64,000 nt of DNA from Varunaivibrio sulfuroxidans. Its GTDB lineage: Bacteria > Pseudomonadota > Alphaproteobacteria > Rhodospirillales > Magnetovibrionaceae. The stretch spans positions 2,989,001 to 3,053,000 of the forward strand of contig NZ_CP119676.1 of NCBI RefSeq assembly GCF_029318635.1. Reading direction: 5' to 3'. The notes below the pieces were generated by a model. That model saw only the letters and a program-made list of their open reading frames with translations. It was not told the origin of the DNA and searched no databases. Position 1 is the first letter of the stretch. Each line of letters opens with the position of its first letter. This document shows positions 1 to 9,614 of the stretch, piece after piece. Both the position numbers and the translations under genes were made by a program.

Positions 1-171
1 GCGATCCAGCGCAGAGGCCGTATTTTGTTTCGCGTCTTGTTTTGCGTCGAAATTGACGGCCACACCCACGTTGAAAACTCCTGCCCTTTTGGATCGATTG
101 TCTATACTATCACCCGAGAAAGGCCATATAAGAACGCAGTTTGCAATCCGGTCAAGTTTTTACACGCGCAT

Positions 172-393
172 ATGATTGAATTAGTCCGCACCAACGACCC
201 CGTTTTTCTATCCTGGCTGAACGCCCATCTCGAAGGTCGGGGGGTGCGTTTTGTCGTGCTCGATCAACATGCCGCGTTGATGGACGGGTCGATCGGCGCG
301 GTGCCGCGCCGGGTGATGGTGGACGAAGACCAATTGCCCTTGGCGCGTCTAATCCTGGCCGAGGGCGAGGCGTTGGCTCGCGCCGAGGATTGA
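172..393 (+). CDS. DUF2007 domain protein
   Basis: Small 73-aa cytoplasmic protein of the DUF2007 (putative signal-transducing) family. Its beginning, with RTNDPV followed by a helix, a short strand and an IGAVPRRVMV-like segment, matches the usual alphaproteobacterial members. The reading frame is open further upstream, to a TTG near position 25, but those extra residues look unlike the family. The ATG at 172 gives the normal family length, so I chose it. It sits 29 bases before the tRNA methyltransferase gene in the same direction, a common neighbourhood in Rhodospirillales. No biochemical role is established for the family. The upstream 170 bases hold no other gene that I can support. Confidence 0.8.
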   Translation: MIELVRTNDPVFLSWLNAHLEGRGVRFVVLDQHAALMDGSIGAVPRRVMVDEDQLPLARLILAEGEALARAED

Positions 394-422
394 GCCATGG
401 CGCCGGGTGAGAGCAAAAGGTC

Positions 423-1238
423 ATGAATTCCCCCGGTGCGAACGATCCCGGCCTTGATTCCAGAGATTCCCCGGCATCCTGCGAGATTCCCGAGGAGGTA
501 AGCGACGACGCCTTGTTGGGTGGGCGCGTGCGCCTGCTTCAGCCTTTGGCGGGTTATCGCGCGGCGATCGATCCGGTATTGCTGGCGGCGGCGATCGCCC
601 CGAGGTCCCGGGCGCGGGTTCTCGACGCCGGGATGGGGGTCGGTGCGGCGGCGCTGTGTTTGGCGCGGCGGGTGGCGGATATCACGGTCACGGGGATCGA
701 ACTCCAAGAACCATTGGCGGCCCTCGCCCGGCGCAATATCGCCTTGAACGGCGTTCAGGGCAGGGTTGATGTCGTCCTTGGCGATATCGCCGCGCCGCCG
801 GACGCCATCGCACGGGGAGGCTTCGACCACGTCATGGTCAATCCACCTTATATGGAGCGTGGCCAGGGACACCCTCCGCCGGAAACCTCACGCGCCGCCG
901 CCCATGTCGAGGGGCGGTCGAGTCTGGACGATTGGGTCAAATTCGCCTTGGCGATGACCAAAACCAAAGGCGACGTCACGTTTGTTCATCGCGCCGACCG
1001 ACTGGACGACGTACTGGCCGCCCTTCACGGTCGCGCCGGAGCGATCACGGTGCTGCCCATTCGTTCTCGGAGCGGGCGGCAGGCCAAACGCGTGATCGTG
1101 CGGGCGCGCAAGGGCGTATCCGGTCCACTGCAATTGCTGAGCGCCTTGATCGTGCATGACGCGGGTGGGGGCTATACGTCGCGCGCTCAAGATATTCTGC
1201 AGGAGGCGCGCGCGCTAAATTTTAGAGACTTTTGTTGA
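423..1238 (+). CDS. tRNA1(Val) (adenine-37-N6)-methyltransferase-like protein
   Basis: SAM-dependent methyltransferase of 271 aa in the TrmN6/YfiC family, expected to methylate N6 of an adenosine in tRNA. The SAM-binding motif VLDAGMGVG is at about residues 66-74. The N6-amino methyltransferase signature NPPY is at 140-143. The N-terminal region LLGGRVRLLQP followed by GYR and DPVLLAAA is the normal TrmN6 opening. The ATG at 423 is the only sensible start and fits the family length. It probably shares a transcript with the upstream DUF2007 gene. The substrate is inferred from the family; an rRNA or protein substrate is less likely but not excluded. Confidence 0.82.
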   Translation: MNSPGANDPGLDSRDSPASCEIPEEVSDDALLGGRVRLLQPLAGYRAAIDPVLLAAAIAPRSRARVLDAGMGVGAAALCLARRVADITVTGIELQEPLAALARRNIALNGVQGRVDVVLGDIAAPPDAIARGGFDHVMVNPPYMERGQGHPPPETSRAAAHVEGRSSLDDWVKFALAMTKTKGDVTFVHRADRLDDVLAALHGRAGAITVLPIRSRSGRQAKRVIVRARKGVSGPLQLLSALIVHDAGGGYTSRAQDILQEARALNFRDFC

Positions 1239-1270
1239 CCAGCTACCCGAAGGGCCTCTAATAAGGGATC

Positions 1271-1549
1271 ATGTTTGGATTAAGTCTTTCGAAGTTTATT
1301 TTCACCGTCTTCATCGTTGGTGTCGTCTGGTACGGCTTTAAATGGCTGAACCGGGTCCAGAGCATTCGCGAGGAGGTGCGCCGCAACGGTCGCCCCGCCG
1401 CCCATCCCGCCGCCGGGCGTCGGGCGTCGGGCGCGCGCGCCGCGGACGAAAGCGTCGAAGATATGGTGAAGTGCCCGGTTTGCGAAAGCTATGTCGCCGC
1501 CAAGGGGACGACATCGTGCGGGCGCGACGGCTGCCCTTATGTCGGTTAA
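1271..1549 (+). CDS. Small membrane protein with C-terminal zinc ribbon
   Basis: A 92-aa protein with one N-terminal transmembrane helix (about residues 7-24), a basic and alanine-rich linker, and a C-terminal cysteine pattern CPVC...C...CP that should bind zinc. The arrangement resembles the PP0621-type small proteins of proteobacteria, but the match is from memory of the pattern only. The start follows AATAAGGGA a few bases upstream, a fair ribosome binding site. It lies between the tRNA methyltransferase and glyQ genes. Function unknown. The following 225 bases up to glyQ hold no other supportable gene. Confidence 0.7.
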   Translation: MFGLSLSKFIFTVFIVGVVWYGFKWLNRVQSIREEVRRNGRPAAHPAAGRRASGARAADESVEDMVKCPVCESYVAAKGTTSCGRDGCPYVG

Positions 1550-1774
1550 GGCCACACGCTTAAGCCCGCACGATTGAGGCGAGGTCGGAGGCCTTCGGGG
1601 ATTTTTGGGGATGCGCGCGAAGGCGCGTGAAGGGATAAAACGTGCCAGATCATTCGATGACACTCTTGCGCCTGTTCGGTTTCGAAAAGGCTGGGGGCGA
1701 GGGGAGCCTTGACCGTGGAAACACCCCCGGGCTATCTTTCGCTGCAGTGCAACATTTATCTCTCCGGTTCGCCC

Positions 1775-2674
1775 ATGCCCCCCGCGCCTAACCCTGAAAC
1801 GTGTTTTCAATCCCTGATTTTGAAGCTTCAGACTTTCTGGGCGCGCCAGGGCTGTGTGATTTTGCAGCCTCAGGACATGAGTGTCGGCGCGGGAACGTTT
1901 CATCCCGCCACCACGCTGCGCGCCTTGGGGGCCGAGCCTTGGCGGGCGGCTTACGTTCAGCCCTGCCGCCGCCCGACCGATGGGCGCTATGGCGAAAATC
2001 CCAATCGCCTGCAGCATTATTACCAGTTCCAGGCGATGCTCAAGCCGTCGCCGATCGACAGCCAGGCGCTGTATCTGGACAGTCTGCGCGCCCTGGGCGT
2101 TGATCCTTTGGCCCACGACATCCGTTTCGTCGAGGACGACTGGGAAAGCCCGACCCTGGGGGCCTGGGGCCTGGGTTGGGAGGTCTGGTGCGACGGCATG
2201 GAAGTCAGCCAGTTCACCTATTTTCAACAGGTCGGCGGCATCGAATGCGATCCGGTGGCGGTCGAACTGACCTACGGTCTGGAACGCTTGGCGATGTACA
2301 TTCAAGGGGTCGAAAATATCTACGATCTGGATTGGAACGGCCTTGCCGACGACGCCGGCGGGGTGCGTTATGGCGATGTTTTCCTGCGCAACGAGCGGGA
2401 GCAGTCGGCCTTTAACTTCGAGGTCGCCGATACCGAGATTTTGTTCCGCCACTTCGCCGACGCCGAACATCAATGCCAGGCCCTGCTCGGCCGCGCCGCG
2501 CCGCTGGCGCTGCCCGCCTACGAGCAATGCATCGCGGCGAGCCATGTCTTTAACCTGCTCGATGCGCGCGGGGTGATTTCGGTGACCGAGCGGGCGGCCT
2601 ACATCGGCCGCGTCCGCGCCTTGGCCAAGGGCTGTTGCGAGGCCTGGGTCGGCGCCGCCGGGAAGGGAGTCTGA
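1775..2674 (+). CDS. glyQ: Glycyl-tRNA synthetase alpha subunit
   Basis: Catalytic alpha subunit (299 aa) of the bacterial alpha2-beta2 glycyl-tRNA synthetase. The class II signatures [18 protein letters not shown] near the N-terminus, [14 protein letters not shown], and [17 protein letters not shown] followed by GLERLAMY are all present. I chose the ATG at 1775 because family members begin about ten residues before the FQ..I..L block. A TTG at 1709 lies in the same frame behind a better ribosome binding site (GGGGAG) and would add 22 residues, so the true start is uncertain. The gene ends three bases before glyS, and the two subunits are surely co-translated. Confidence 0.95.
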   Translation: MPPAPNPETCFQSLILKLQTFWARQGCVILQPQDMSVGAGTFHPATTLRALGAEPWRAAYVQPCRRPTDGRYGENPNRLQHYYQFQAMLKPSPIDSQALYLDSLRALGVDPLAHDIRFVEDDWESPTLGAWGLGWEVWCDGMEVSQFTYFQQVGGIECDPVAVELTYGLERLAMYIQGVENIYDLDWNGLADDAGGVRYGDVFLRNEREQSAFNFEVADTEILFRHFADAEHQCQALLGRAAPLALPAYEQCIAASHVFNLLDARGVISVTERAAYIGRVRALAKGCCEAWVGAAGKGV

Positions 2675-2677
2675 GCC

Positions 2678-4720
2678 ATGGCCGAGCTTCTTTTCGAATT
2701 GCTCAGCGAGGAAATTCCCGCGCGCATGCAGGCGCGCGCCGCCGCCGAGTTGAAGGCCCTGATCGAAGATGGCCTCAAGAGCGCCGAACTCGCGTTCTCG
2801 CGCGCCGAAGCCTTCGCCACCCCAAGAAGGATCACGGTGGTTATCGATGGCCTGCCGATTAAACAGCCGGACGTCAAAGAGGAACGCAAAGGTCCCCAAA
2901 CCGGCGCACCGCAGCGGGCGATCGACGGCTTCTTGAAATCGTTGGGCGGGTTGACGCTGGACGATTGCGAACAACGCGAAATCAAAGGCAAGACCTTTTA
3001 CGTCGCCGTTCTTGAGCGCCGCGGGAGGGCGACGGTGGATGTCCTGGGCGACATTCTTCTCGATGCCGTCACCGCCCTGACATGGCCGAAATCGATGCGT
3101 TGGGGGACCCAGGAAAAGCGTTGGGTGCGCCCCTTGCATGGCGTTTTAGCGCTGTTCGACGGCGCGGTCGTTCCGCTCGCTTATGGCGGCGTCGATTCCG
3201 GTCGCGAAACCGCGGGGCACCGTTTTCTCGCCCCGGATTCTTTTTCCGTTGACGGTTTTTCCGACTATGAGGCCAAGTTGACTGCGGCGAAGGTGATGTT
3301 ACGCCCCATGGAAAGACGGGCGTCAATTTTCGAGCAGGCGCAAAAACTGGCTTCCGAGGTCGGGCTTTCGTTGCGCGCTGACGACGCTTTATTGGACGAG
3401 GTGACGGGTCTGGTCGAATGGCCGGTCGTACTTATGGGAGACATCTCCCCCGAATACACGGCGCTGCCCGACGAGGTTCTCATCGGCTCCATGCGTGGCC
3501 ACCAAAAATATTTCTCCTTGCTTAACTCGGATGGCGCGTTGGCGGCGAAATTTATCGTCGTGGCGAACATGGAGACCCCGGATCGAGGGGCGGCGGTGAT
3601 TAAGGGTAACGAGCGGGTCCTGCGCGCTCGTTTGTCGGACGCCAAGTTCTTCTGGGATCAGGACCGCAAGACCTCGCTGGCGGCGCGGACCACTCATCTG
3701 GCGGACATCGTGTTCCATGCCAAACTGGGCAATATCGACGAAAAGGTCGATCGCGTTCAGGCCCTGGCCAGCGAATTGGCCGGGTTTATCGACGGCGCGG
3801 ACAAGGATCGTGTGCGCTCGGCGGCGCGCCTCAGCAAGGCCGATCTGGTGACCGGCATGGTCGGCGAATTTCCCGAACTTCAGGGCGTGATGGGGCGCTA
3901 TTATGCCCTGCACGACGGCGAGCACGCGGATGTCGCCGACGCCATCCGCGATCATTACGCCCCGCTGGGTCCCCATGACGCGTGCCCGCGCGCGCCGGTA
4001 TCGGTGGCCGTCGCCCTGGCCGACAAGATCGACACCCTGGTCGGGTTCTGGACGATCGACGAGAAGCCGACCGGATCGAAGGATCCTTACGCCCTGCGCC
4101 GCGCCGCCTTGGGGGTGATCCGCCTGATTGTGGAGAACGGCCTGCGCCTTCCCTTGCTGGCGGTGTTCGAGCGGGCCGACGGCAAGGATATCGCCTCCGA
4201 TCTACTGGCCTTTTTCATCGACCGCCTGAAGGTGCACATGAAAGGGCGCGCGGTGCGTCACGACATGATCGACGCCGTGCTCGCCCTGGGGGGTGAGGAC
4301 GATCTGGTGCGTCTGCTCGCCCGGGTCGATGCCCTGCAGGCGTTTATCGGGCGCGAGGATGGCGTCAATCTGCTGACCGCTTACCGCCGTGCGGCGAACA
4401 TTTTGAAGATCGAGGAAAAGAAAGACGGGCGGCGCTATGATGCGAATCCAGAACAGGCGTTGTTCACTCAGGACGAGGAACGCGCCCTGCTTCGGGCCCT
4501 GGCCGCCGTGCGCGCCGACAGCACGCCGGCGCTTCGCGCGGAACGGTTCGAGGACGCCATGAGCGCCTTGGCCGGACTGCGCGCGCCCGTCGATGCGTTT
4601 TTCGATAAGGTCACGGTCAACAGTGACGATGCGCCGGTGCGTGAAAACCGGCTTAAACTTCTCTCGCAAATACAATCGGCAATGGGAGAAATCGCGGATT
4701 TCTCCAAATTGGAAGGCTAA
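2678..4720 (+). CDS. glyS: Glycyl-tRNA synthetase beta subunit
   Basis: Beta subunit (680 aa, normal length about 690) that binds tRNA-Gly and completes the tetramer with GlyQ. The opening [17 protein letters not shown], the central MRGHQKYF, the KYE-like DAKFFWDQD segment and the HD-like [17 protein letters not shown] and [20 protein letters not shown] blocks are characteristic. The C-terminal part, with [19 protein letters not shown], is the anticodon-binding DALR region. The ATG at 2678 lies three bases after the glyQ stop and follows GGAAGGGAG. No frameshift or missing block is seen. Confidence 0.96.
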   Translation: MAELLFELLSEEIPARMQARAAAELKALIEDGLKSAELAFSRAEAFATPRRITVVIDGLPIKQPDVKEERKGPQTGAPQRAIDGFLKSLGGLTLDDCEQREIKGKTFYVAVLERRGRATVDVLGDILLDAVTALTWPKSMRWGTQEKRWVRPLHGVLALFDGAVVPLAYGGVDSGRETAGHRFLAPDSFSVDGFSDYEAKLTAAKVMLRPMERRASIFEQAQKLASEVGLSLRADDALLDEVTGLVEWPVVLMGDISPEYTALPDEVLIGSMRGHQKYFSLLNSDGALAAKFIVVANMETPDRGAAVIKGNERVLRARLSDAKFFWDQDRKTSLAARTTHLADIVFHAKLGNIDEKVDRVQALASELAGFIDGADKDRVRSAARLSKADLVTGMVGEFPELQGVMGRYYALHDGEHADVADAIRDHYAPLGPHDACPRAPVSVAVALADKIDTLVGFWTIDEKPTGSKDPYALRRAALGVIRLIVENGLRLPLLAVFERADGKDIASDLLAFFIDRLKVHMKGRAVRHDMIDAVLALGGEDDLVRLLARVDALQAFIGREDGVNLLTAYRRAANILKIEEKKDGRRYDANPEQALFTQDEERALLRALAAVRADSTPALRAERFEDAMSALAGLRAPVDAFFDKVTVNSDDAPVRENRLKLLSQIQSAMGEIADFSKLEG

Positions 4721-4725
4721 TAACG

Positions 4726-7416
4726 ATGACGAAATGGGTGTATCCTTTTGCCAAGGGCCAAGCGGACGGTCGTGCGGATATGAAAGAACTACTGGGCGGC
4801 AAGGGGGCCAATCTTGCCGAGATGTGCGCGCTGGGCCTGCCGGTGCCTCCGGGGTTTACCATCACGACCGAGGTCTGCACCTATTTTACCGAGCACGAGA
4901 AAACGTATCCCGCCGACCTGAAGGATCAGGTTAACGCCGCGCTGGCGCGTGTCGAAGAGGACATGTCGGCCTCGTTCGGGGGTAAGGGCGGCGATGGGTT
5001 GCTTCTGGTTTCGGTTCGTTCCGGGGCGCGGGCGTCGATGCCGGGTATGATGGATACCGTCCTTAACTTGGGTCTGAACGATGAAACCGTGGAAATTCTG
5101 GCGCGGGTTTCGGGTGACGCCCGTTTCGCCTATGACAGCTATCGCCGCTTTATCCAAATGTACGGCGACGTGGTCTTGGGGGTCGATCATCATCATTTCG
5201 AAGACCTGCTCGAAGACCACAAGGACGAACGCGACCTGACCTTGGACACCGATTTGACCGCCGACGATTGGAAGATCTTGGTCGAACGTTATAAGGAAAA
5301 GGTCGCAGACCAACTCGGCCAACCCTTCCCGCAGGATCCGCACGACCAGCTGTGGGGGGCGGTCGGCGCCGTTTTCGGCAGCTGGATGAACCAGCGTGCG
5401 ATCACCTATCGCCGGTTGCACCATATTCCCGCCGATTGGGGCACAGCGGTCAACGTCCAGGCCATGGTGTTCGGCAACATGGGGGATACGTCGGCGACCG
5501 GTGTGTGTTTCACGCGCAATCCCGCCACCGGCGAAAATCTGTTTTATGGTGAATATCTGATCAACGCCCAGGGCGAAGATGTGGTCGCGGGCATCCGCAC
5601 GCCGCAGCCCTTGACCATTTTGGAAAAGAAAACGGCGAACACCGAACTTCCCGCGATGGAAGAAACCATGCCCGAAACGTTCGCCGAACTGGATGGCGTG
5701 CGTCATCGCCTCGAACAGCATTATCACGACATGCAGGATATGGAGTTTACCGTTCAGGAAGGGCGTTTGTGGATGCTGCAAACCCGGACCGGCAAACGTA
5801 CGGTGAAGGCGGCTTTGAAAATCGCCGTGGACATGGTGGATGAAGGTCTAATCGATGAAAGCGAAGCGGTGCGTCGCCTCGACCCCGGTCAGATGGAACA
5901 GCTTCTGCATCCGATGTTGGACCCCAACGCCCCACGCACCCTTTTGGGGCAGGGGCTGCCGGCGTCGCCGGGGGCGGCGTCGGGGCGGGTGGTGTTTAAC
6001 GCCGAAGACGCCGAGGCCTGGTCCGATCGAGGTGAAAAGGTCATCTTGGTGCGCATCGAAACCAGCCCCGAGGACATCGGTGGGATGCATGTCGCTCAGG
6101 GTATTTTGACCACCCGAGGCGGGATGACGTCCCATGCCGCCGTGGTCGCCCGCGGCATGGGCAAACCGTGCGTGTCGGGCGCGGGGGGAATTACGGTCGA
6201 TTATGCCGCCAAGACCTTGAGCGCCTTGGGCGAGGTCGTCCGTGAGGGCGAGATTATTACCTTGGACGGCGCCACCGGCGAGATCATGGTCGGTCGGGTG
6301 CCGACCATCGAACCCGAATTGTCCGGTGATTTCTCGCGCCTGATGGATTGGGTCGATGCGATTAAGACCATGGGGGTGCGGGCCAACGCGGAAACCCCGC
6401 TCGATGCGCAGACGGCGCGCAATTTCGGCGCCGAAGGCATTGGCCTGTGCCGTACCGAGCACATGTTCTTCGACAAGGAGCGGATCATTCACATACGCGA
6501 GATGATCCTCGCGGCGAACGAGGCGGACCGCCGCGCCGCCTTGGCGAATTTGTTGCCCTACCAGCGTCGCGATTTTATCGAATTGTTTAAAATCATGGAT
6601 GGCCTGCCGGTGACGGTGCGTCTGCTGGATCCGCCGCTGCACGAATTTTTACCTCACGGCGCGAAGGATGTCGCCGACGTCGCCAAGGCGCTCGGCGTGT
6701 CCGACGAAGCTATTGAAGAGCGGGCGAAAAGCCTGCATGAAATTAATCCGATGCTGGGTCATCGCGGGTGCCGATTGGGGATCACCTATCCCGAGATCTA
6801 CGAAATGCAGGCCCAGGCGATTTTCGAGGCGTGCGCCGAAATTATCCAGGGCGGCGGCAAAGTGACCCCCGAGGTGATGATCCCGTTGATCGCCACGAAA
6901 AAAGAATTCTCCATTTTGAAGGCGGTGATCGACCATGCCGCCGCGCAGGTTCGCGCGGAAAAAGGCGTGGCGCTGGACTACATGGTCGGCACTATGATCG
7001 AACTTCCGCGCGCCGCCCTGCGCGCCGGGGAGATCGCCGCGGGAGACGATGGTGCGGAGTTTTTCAGTTTCGGAACGAACGACTTAACGCAGACCACCTT
7101 TGGCCTGTCGCGCGACGACGCCGGACGGTTCATCCAGATTTATCGGGAAAAGGCGGTCATCGAGAACGATCCCTTCGTCACCCTCGACCGCGAGGGGGTT
7201 GGCGAACTGGTCGGCATCGGCGTCGAACGCGGTCGGGCGGCGCGTCCGGGGATGAAAACCGGCATTTGTGGCGAACATGGCGGCGATCCGGCATCGGTCA
7301 TGTTTTGTCAAAGCGTCGGGTTGGATTACGTGTCGTGTTCGCCTTATCGCGTGCCCATCGCCCGCCTCGCCGCGGCCCAGGCGGCGTTGGCGCAGAGGGA
7401 CGCGAAAGAGGCCTGA
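4726..7416 (+). CDS. ppdK: Pyruvate, phosphate dikinase
   Basis: Interconverts pyruvate, ATP and phosphate with phosphoenolpyruvate, AMP and pyrophosphate, feeding gluconeogenesis or a pyrophosphate-based glycolysis. The 896-aa protein has the usual three parts. The N-terminal ATP-grasp nucleotide domain has ELLGGKGANLAEM at 21-33. The swivelling phosphohistidine domain has GGMTSHAAVVARG with the catalytic histidine at 470. The C-terminal PEP/pyruvate TIM barrel has GLCRTEHMFF at 573-582 and GTNDLTQTTFGLSRDD. It starts six bases after glyS stops, so it belongs to the same transcript. The glyQ-glyS-ppdK order is common in alphaproteobacteria. A strong hairpin follows the stop. Confidence 0.96.
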   Translation: MTKWVYPFAKGQADGRADMKELLGGKGANLAEMCALGLPVPPGFTITTEVCTYFTEHEKTYPADLKDQVNAALARVEEDMSASFGGKGGDGLLLVSVRSGARASMPGMMDTVLNLGLNDETVEILARVSGDARFAYDSYRRFIQMYGDVVLGVDHHHFEDLLEDHKDERDLTLDTDLTADDWKILVERYKEKVADQLGQPFPQDPHDQLWGAVGAVFGSWMNQRAITYRRLHHIPADWGTAVNVQAMVFGNMGDTSATGVCFTRNPATGENLFYGEYLINAQGEDVVAGIRTPQPLTILEKKTANTELPAMEETMPETFAELDGVRHRLEQHYHDMQDMEFTVQEGRLWMLQTRTGKRTVKAALKIAVDMVDEGLIDESEAVRRLDPGQMEQLLHPMLDPNAPRTLLGQGLPASPGAASGRVVFNAEDAEAWSDRGEKVILVRIETSPEDIGGMHVAQGILTTRGGMTSHAAVVARGMGKPCVSGAGGITVDYAAKTLSALGEVVREGEIITLDGATGEIMVGRVPTIEPELSGDFSRLMDWVDAIKTMGVRANAETPLDAQTARNFGAEGIGLCRTEHMFFDKERIIHIREMILAANEADRRAALANLLPYQRRDFIELFKIMDGLPVTVRLLDPPLHEFLPHGAKDVADVAKALGVSDEAIEERAKSLHEINPMLGHRGCRLGITYPEIYEMQAQAIFEACAEIIQGGGKVTPEVMIPLIATKKEFSILKAVIDHAAAQVRAEKGVALDYMVGTMIELPRAALRAGEIAAGDDGAEFFSFGTNDLTQTTFGLSRDDAGRFIQIYREKAVIENDPFVTLDREGVGELVGIGVERGRAARPGMKTGICGEHGGDPASVMFCQSVGLDYVSCSPYRVPIARLAAAQAALAQRDAKEA

Positions 7417-7437
7417 TCCATCGGGTTTGGCCGCGGT

Positions 7438-7479
7438 GAAAAAACCTTTTCGAACGTCGAAATTCGAAAAGGTTTTTTC
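7438..7479. terminator. Strong bidirectional hairpin terminator after ppdK
   Basis: A perfect 17-bp inverted repeat (7438-7454 and 7463-7479) with an 8-base loop. Each arm carries an A- or T-tract (GAAAAAACC / GGTTTTTTC), so it can work as an intrinsic terminator on both strands. It starts 21 bases after the ppdK stop and closes the glyQS-ppdK operon. It also protects that operon from transcription coming from the converging hydrolase gene. Confidence 0.85.
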
Positions 7480-7506
7480 GCAATCCATCGTTGTCGTATC
7501 TTCACG

Positions 7507-7532
7507 GACGCACGAGAGCAACCTCGTGCGTC
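7507..7532. terminator. Second hairpin, likely terminator
   Basis: A perfect 10-bp stem (7507-7516 and 7523-7532, GACGCACGAG / CTCGTGCGTC) with a 6-base loop, followed by TTTAAA. It lies between the converging ppdK and hydrolase genes. With the hairpin at 7438 it forms a double terminator. Confidence 0.55.
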
Positions 7533-7620
7533 TTTAAAGGTATATTTGTTTAGCCGGTTTTCACGCCGATTTTCCTCGGGTCGAGGTGCGAGAAAACCCG
7601 ACTTCTGAATATGGCGCCTT

Positions 7621-8529
7621 TTAGGGCATATTCCCCCTGGAGGCACGGTGAACGTTGCGGGCGATAGCATCGGCTACGGTCTCGTACAACGCTAGGGGCA
7701 GTTCGTGACCCATGCCCTCGATGATAAGCAGTTCAGCGCCGCGGATATTGGCCGCGGTGTCTTTTCCCCCGGATGGGGGGACCAGAGGATCATCAGACCC
7801 ATGTATCACCAGAGTCGGCGCGGTGATCGTCGCCAAAAGCGCGCGTAGGTCGCCGGTCGCGGCGATAGCGGCGATTTGCCGACCAAATCCGGCGGGGTTG
7901 TATCCTCGTTTGGCCTCGGCCAAGGCTTGGTCGCGTTGGGCGATTTCGTCGAACGGGTAGCCGGACCCGGCGATCAGCCGGGACAAGGCGATGTTGTGGG
8001 AGAGAAAACCCTCCTCGTCCTCAAGCGGGTGTGGTGCGCGCCGGAACAGCGCCGCCATCACTTCGGGCGCGGTCGGCGGTAATTCTCGATTTCCCGTGCT
8101 CGACATGATGGACGTCAGTGACAGAGTTCGTTTCGGGTGCTCACTGGCCATCAGTTGAGCGATCATTCCGCCCATCGATCTGCCGACCATGTGGGCGCGC
8201 GCGATCGCCAAGGAATCGAGAAGCCCCACCACGTCGGCGGCCATGTCGTGGAGTGTGTAAGGTGCGTGGGGACGTTCTCCGCGTGTGGCGGCCGCGGTCA
8301 GGGCGGCGAAATTGGGTGTCGGCGCGCCGTCGAAGTGGGTCGAAAGGCCGGCATCGCGATTGTCGAACCGGATCACGCGGCAACCTCGCGCCGCCAACAT
8401 GGTGCAGAACGGTGCGGTCCAGCGGATCATCGACATGCCCAAACCCGAGATCAGCACAATCGGTTCTCCGGCGCTCGCTCCGAAGCAGTCATATTCGATT
8501 TCGATCCCGTTTGTCTTGACTCTCGCCAT
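7621..8529 (-). CDS. Alpha/beta hydrolase
   Basis: Soluble 302-aa alpha/beta-fold hydrolase. The oxyanion-hole region is LISGLGMSMIRW at about 26-37. The nucleophile elbow GRSMGG has its serine at about 118. The acidic residue is probably within HGSDDPLVPP, and the catalytic histidine is in GMGHELP at about 275. The overall layout resembles haloalkane or hydroxy-acyl esterases of the DhaA/3-oxoadipate lactonase type, but the substrate cannot be read from sequence. The start at 8529 follows GGAGAA at good spacing. It is transcribed alone toward ppdK. Confidence 0.85.
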   Translation of the reverse strand: MARVKTNGIEIEYDCFGASAGEPIVLISGLGMSMIRWTAPFCTMLAARGCRVIRFDNRDAGLSTHFDGAPTPNFAALTAAATRGERPHAPYTLHDMAADVVGLLDSLAIARAHMVGRSMGGMIAQLMASEHPKRTLSLTSIMSSTGNRELPPTAPEVMAALFRRAPHPLEDEEGFLSHNIALSRLIAGSGYPFDEIAQRDQALAEAKRGYNPAGFGRQIAAIAATGDLRALLATITAPTLVIHGSDDPLVPPSGGKDTAANIRGAELLIIEGMGHELPLALYETVADAIARNVHRASRGNMP

Positions 8530-8922
8530 GGTGTGTTCTCCTTTTTCGTGTCGGGTCGATTGTGGAATTTCCACCGAGTTAAGGGTCTCGACTTTTCAAT
8601 ATTAGGGTCAGGACCTCTTCATCTGATGCGTCTGGTTTGTGCAAAATGTCACCGGCCTAGTGGATCGACTCCGACGTTTCGCTCCCGCGAACCATCGGGC
8701 CGACCACTATCTATCTTTTTGTTGCAGTTTGATTTCTTCACACATTTGTGTCCAATTGCATCGGACTCAAATGTTAAACTCAAACCACTAGGAGAAGACT
8801 TGCCGGAAGTGCCGTTCACTCTCAAAAGTCTTCGACGACGTTCCTGGGGCATTTTTCACAAATCCCTGCGGGACGGCATCGGGGATCGGCTCGTCGCGTC
8901 GGTTCGAGATGGAAGAGGCGTT
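8530..8922. other. Intergenic region without a supportable gene
   Basis: About 390 bases separate the hydrolase start from the end of the DUF2239 gene. Its AT content is higher than in the flanking genes. It contains the short inverted-repeat element described at 8656-8792. No open frame here has a convincing start or a recognisable product. Confidence 0.5.
8656..8792. mobile_element. Candidate MITE with imperfect terminal inverted repeats
   Basis: The segment begins with CCTAGTGG and ends with CCACTAGG, a perfect 8-bp inverted pair. The next 17 bases of each end, compared in the same orientation, agree at about half the positions, giving roughly 16 of 25 matches overall. If the element proper starts at GTGG, both ends are flanked by TA. 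That is what IS630/Tc1-mariner elements and their non-autonomous derivatives leave. It is 137 bp long with no coding capacity. The identification is an inference; no second copy is visible in the window. Confidence 0.35.
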
Positions 8923-9585
8923 TTAGGTGTCTTGCGTCGTCTTGACGGGAGGCCCATCGGTCGCCGCGCCAAATGCGAGCCCGGTTGCGTAGGTGCGTAC
9001 ATCCGTCGGCCAGCCCGCGACGTGTTGATCGAAGCGCGCCCGATCGCCTGAAAACAAGGCGCGCGTCGCCTCTTCGAAGCCGGGTAAGTCGCCGGCCATC
9101 GCCGACATGAAGCGATAGGCGCGTTCTTGCGCCGCGCGCATCTTTTGCGCGGCTCCCCCGGTTCGCTGCGCCTCGTTCACCAGTTTTCGGAGCGTCACGG
9201 ACGCGCCGCCCGGCTGCGCGGCCAACCAGGTCCATTGCTTCGGCAACAAGGTTACTTCGCGTCCAACAACGCCCAGCTTGGGACGTCCCCGTCCGCGAGA
9301 CTCACCCGATTTCTTCGAAGCCGTCGAAGAGGCGGCCCGTGGAGACGACGATGGATCGATATTTTTCGGCGATAATCGGGTCAGCCTCTCTACGATATCG
9401 GCCTTTGTTCCGCGCAGATCGAAATCGATGACGTGGCCCGTCGCATCGTCAAAGGTGAGTATGGGCGCCGCCGCGCCGCGTTCCGTTGCCGTCTTGACCG
9501 CCAGGGCGACTTCGATCAGTGGGCCACAGAGCAGCCGTCGGGTACCCTCGAAAGCCGTGCAGGGTTTGGAATGGTATTCAGACAT
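8923..9585 (-). CDS. DUF2239 family protein
   Basis: A 220-aa protein whose two halves match the DUF2239 family. The N-terminal part, with an AFEGTRRLLCGPL-like opening and FDDATGHVIDFDLRGT, is followed by a serine/alanine linker. The C-terminal part is the conserved RGRPKLGVVGREVTLLP block, then QWTWLAAQPGGASVTLRKLV and a helical YRFMSAMAGDLPGFEEATRALF segment. The basic RGRP stretch and RHH-like block suggest DNA binding, although no function is established. I chose the ATG at 9585 because upstream residues derive from the palindromic intergenic DNA. It is divergent from the GIY-YIG gene, and the two share a perfect inverted repeat. Confidence 0.82.
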   Translation of the reverse strand: MSEYHSKPCTAFEGTRRLLCGPLIEVALAVKTATERGAAAPILTFDDATGHVIDFDLRGTKADIVERLTRLSPKNIDPSSSPRAASSTASKKSGESRGRGRPKLGVVGREVTLLPKQWTWLAAQPGGASVTLRKLVNEAQRTGGAAQKMRAAQERAYRFMSAMAGDLPGFEEATRALFSGDRARFDQHVAGWPTDVRTYATGLAFGAATDGPPVKTTQDT

Positions 9586-9614
9586 GTCGGTGGGCCCGGA
9601 ATGATTGATGGTCC

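Noticed and set aside
71-108. Promoter TTGAAA ... TATACT before the DUF2007 gene
   Set aside because: The hexamers are 26 bases apart, too far for a normal promoter; no alternative -35 fits.
1280-3139. A 619-aa minus-strand frame over glyQ and glyS
   Set aside because: Antisense to two certain essential genes; it only reflects high third-position GC.
8137-9051. A 304-aa plus-strand frame between hydrolase and DUF2239
   Set aside because: It runs antisense through the hydrolase start, the MITE-like element and the DUF2239 end, without any recognisable product.
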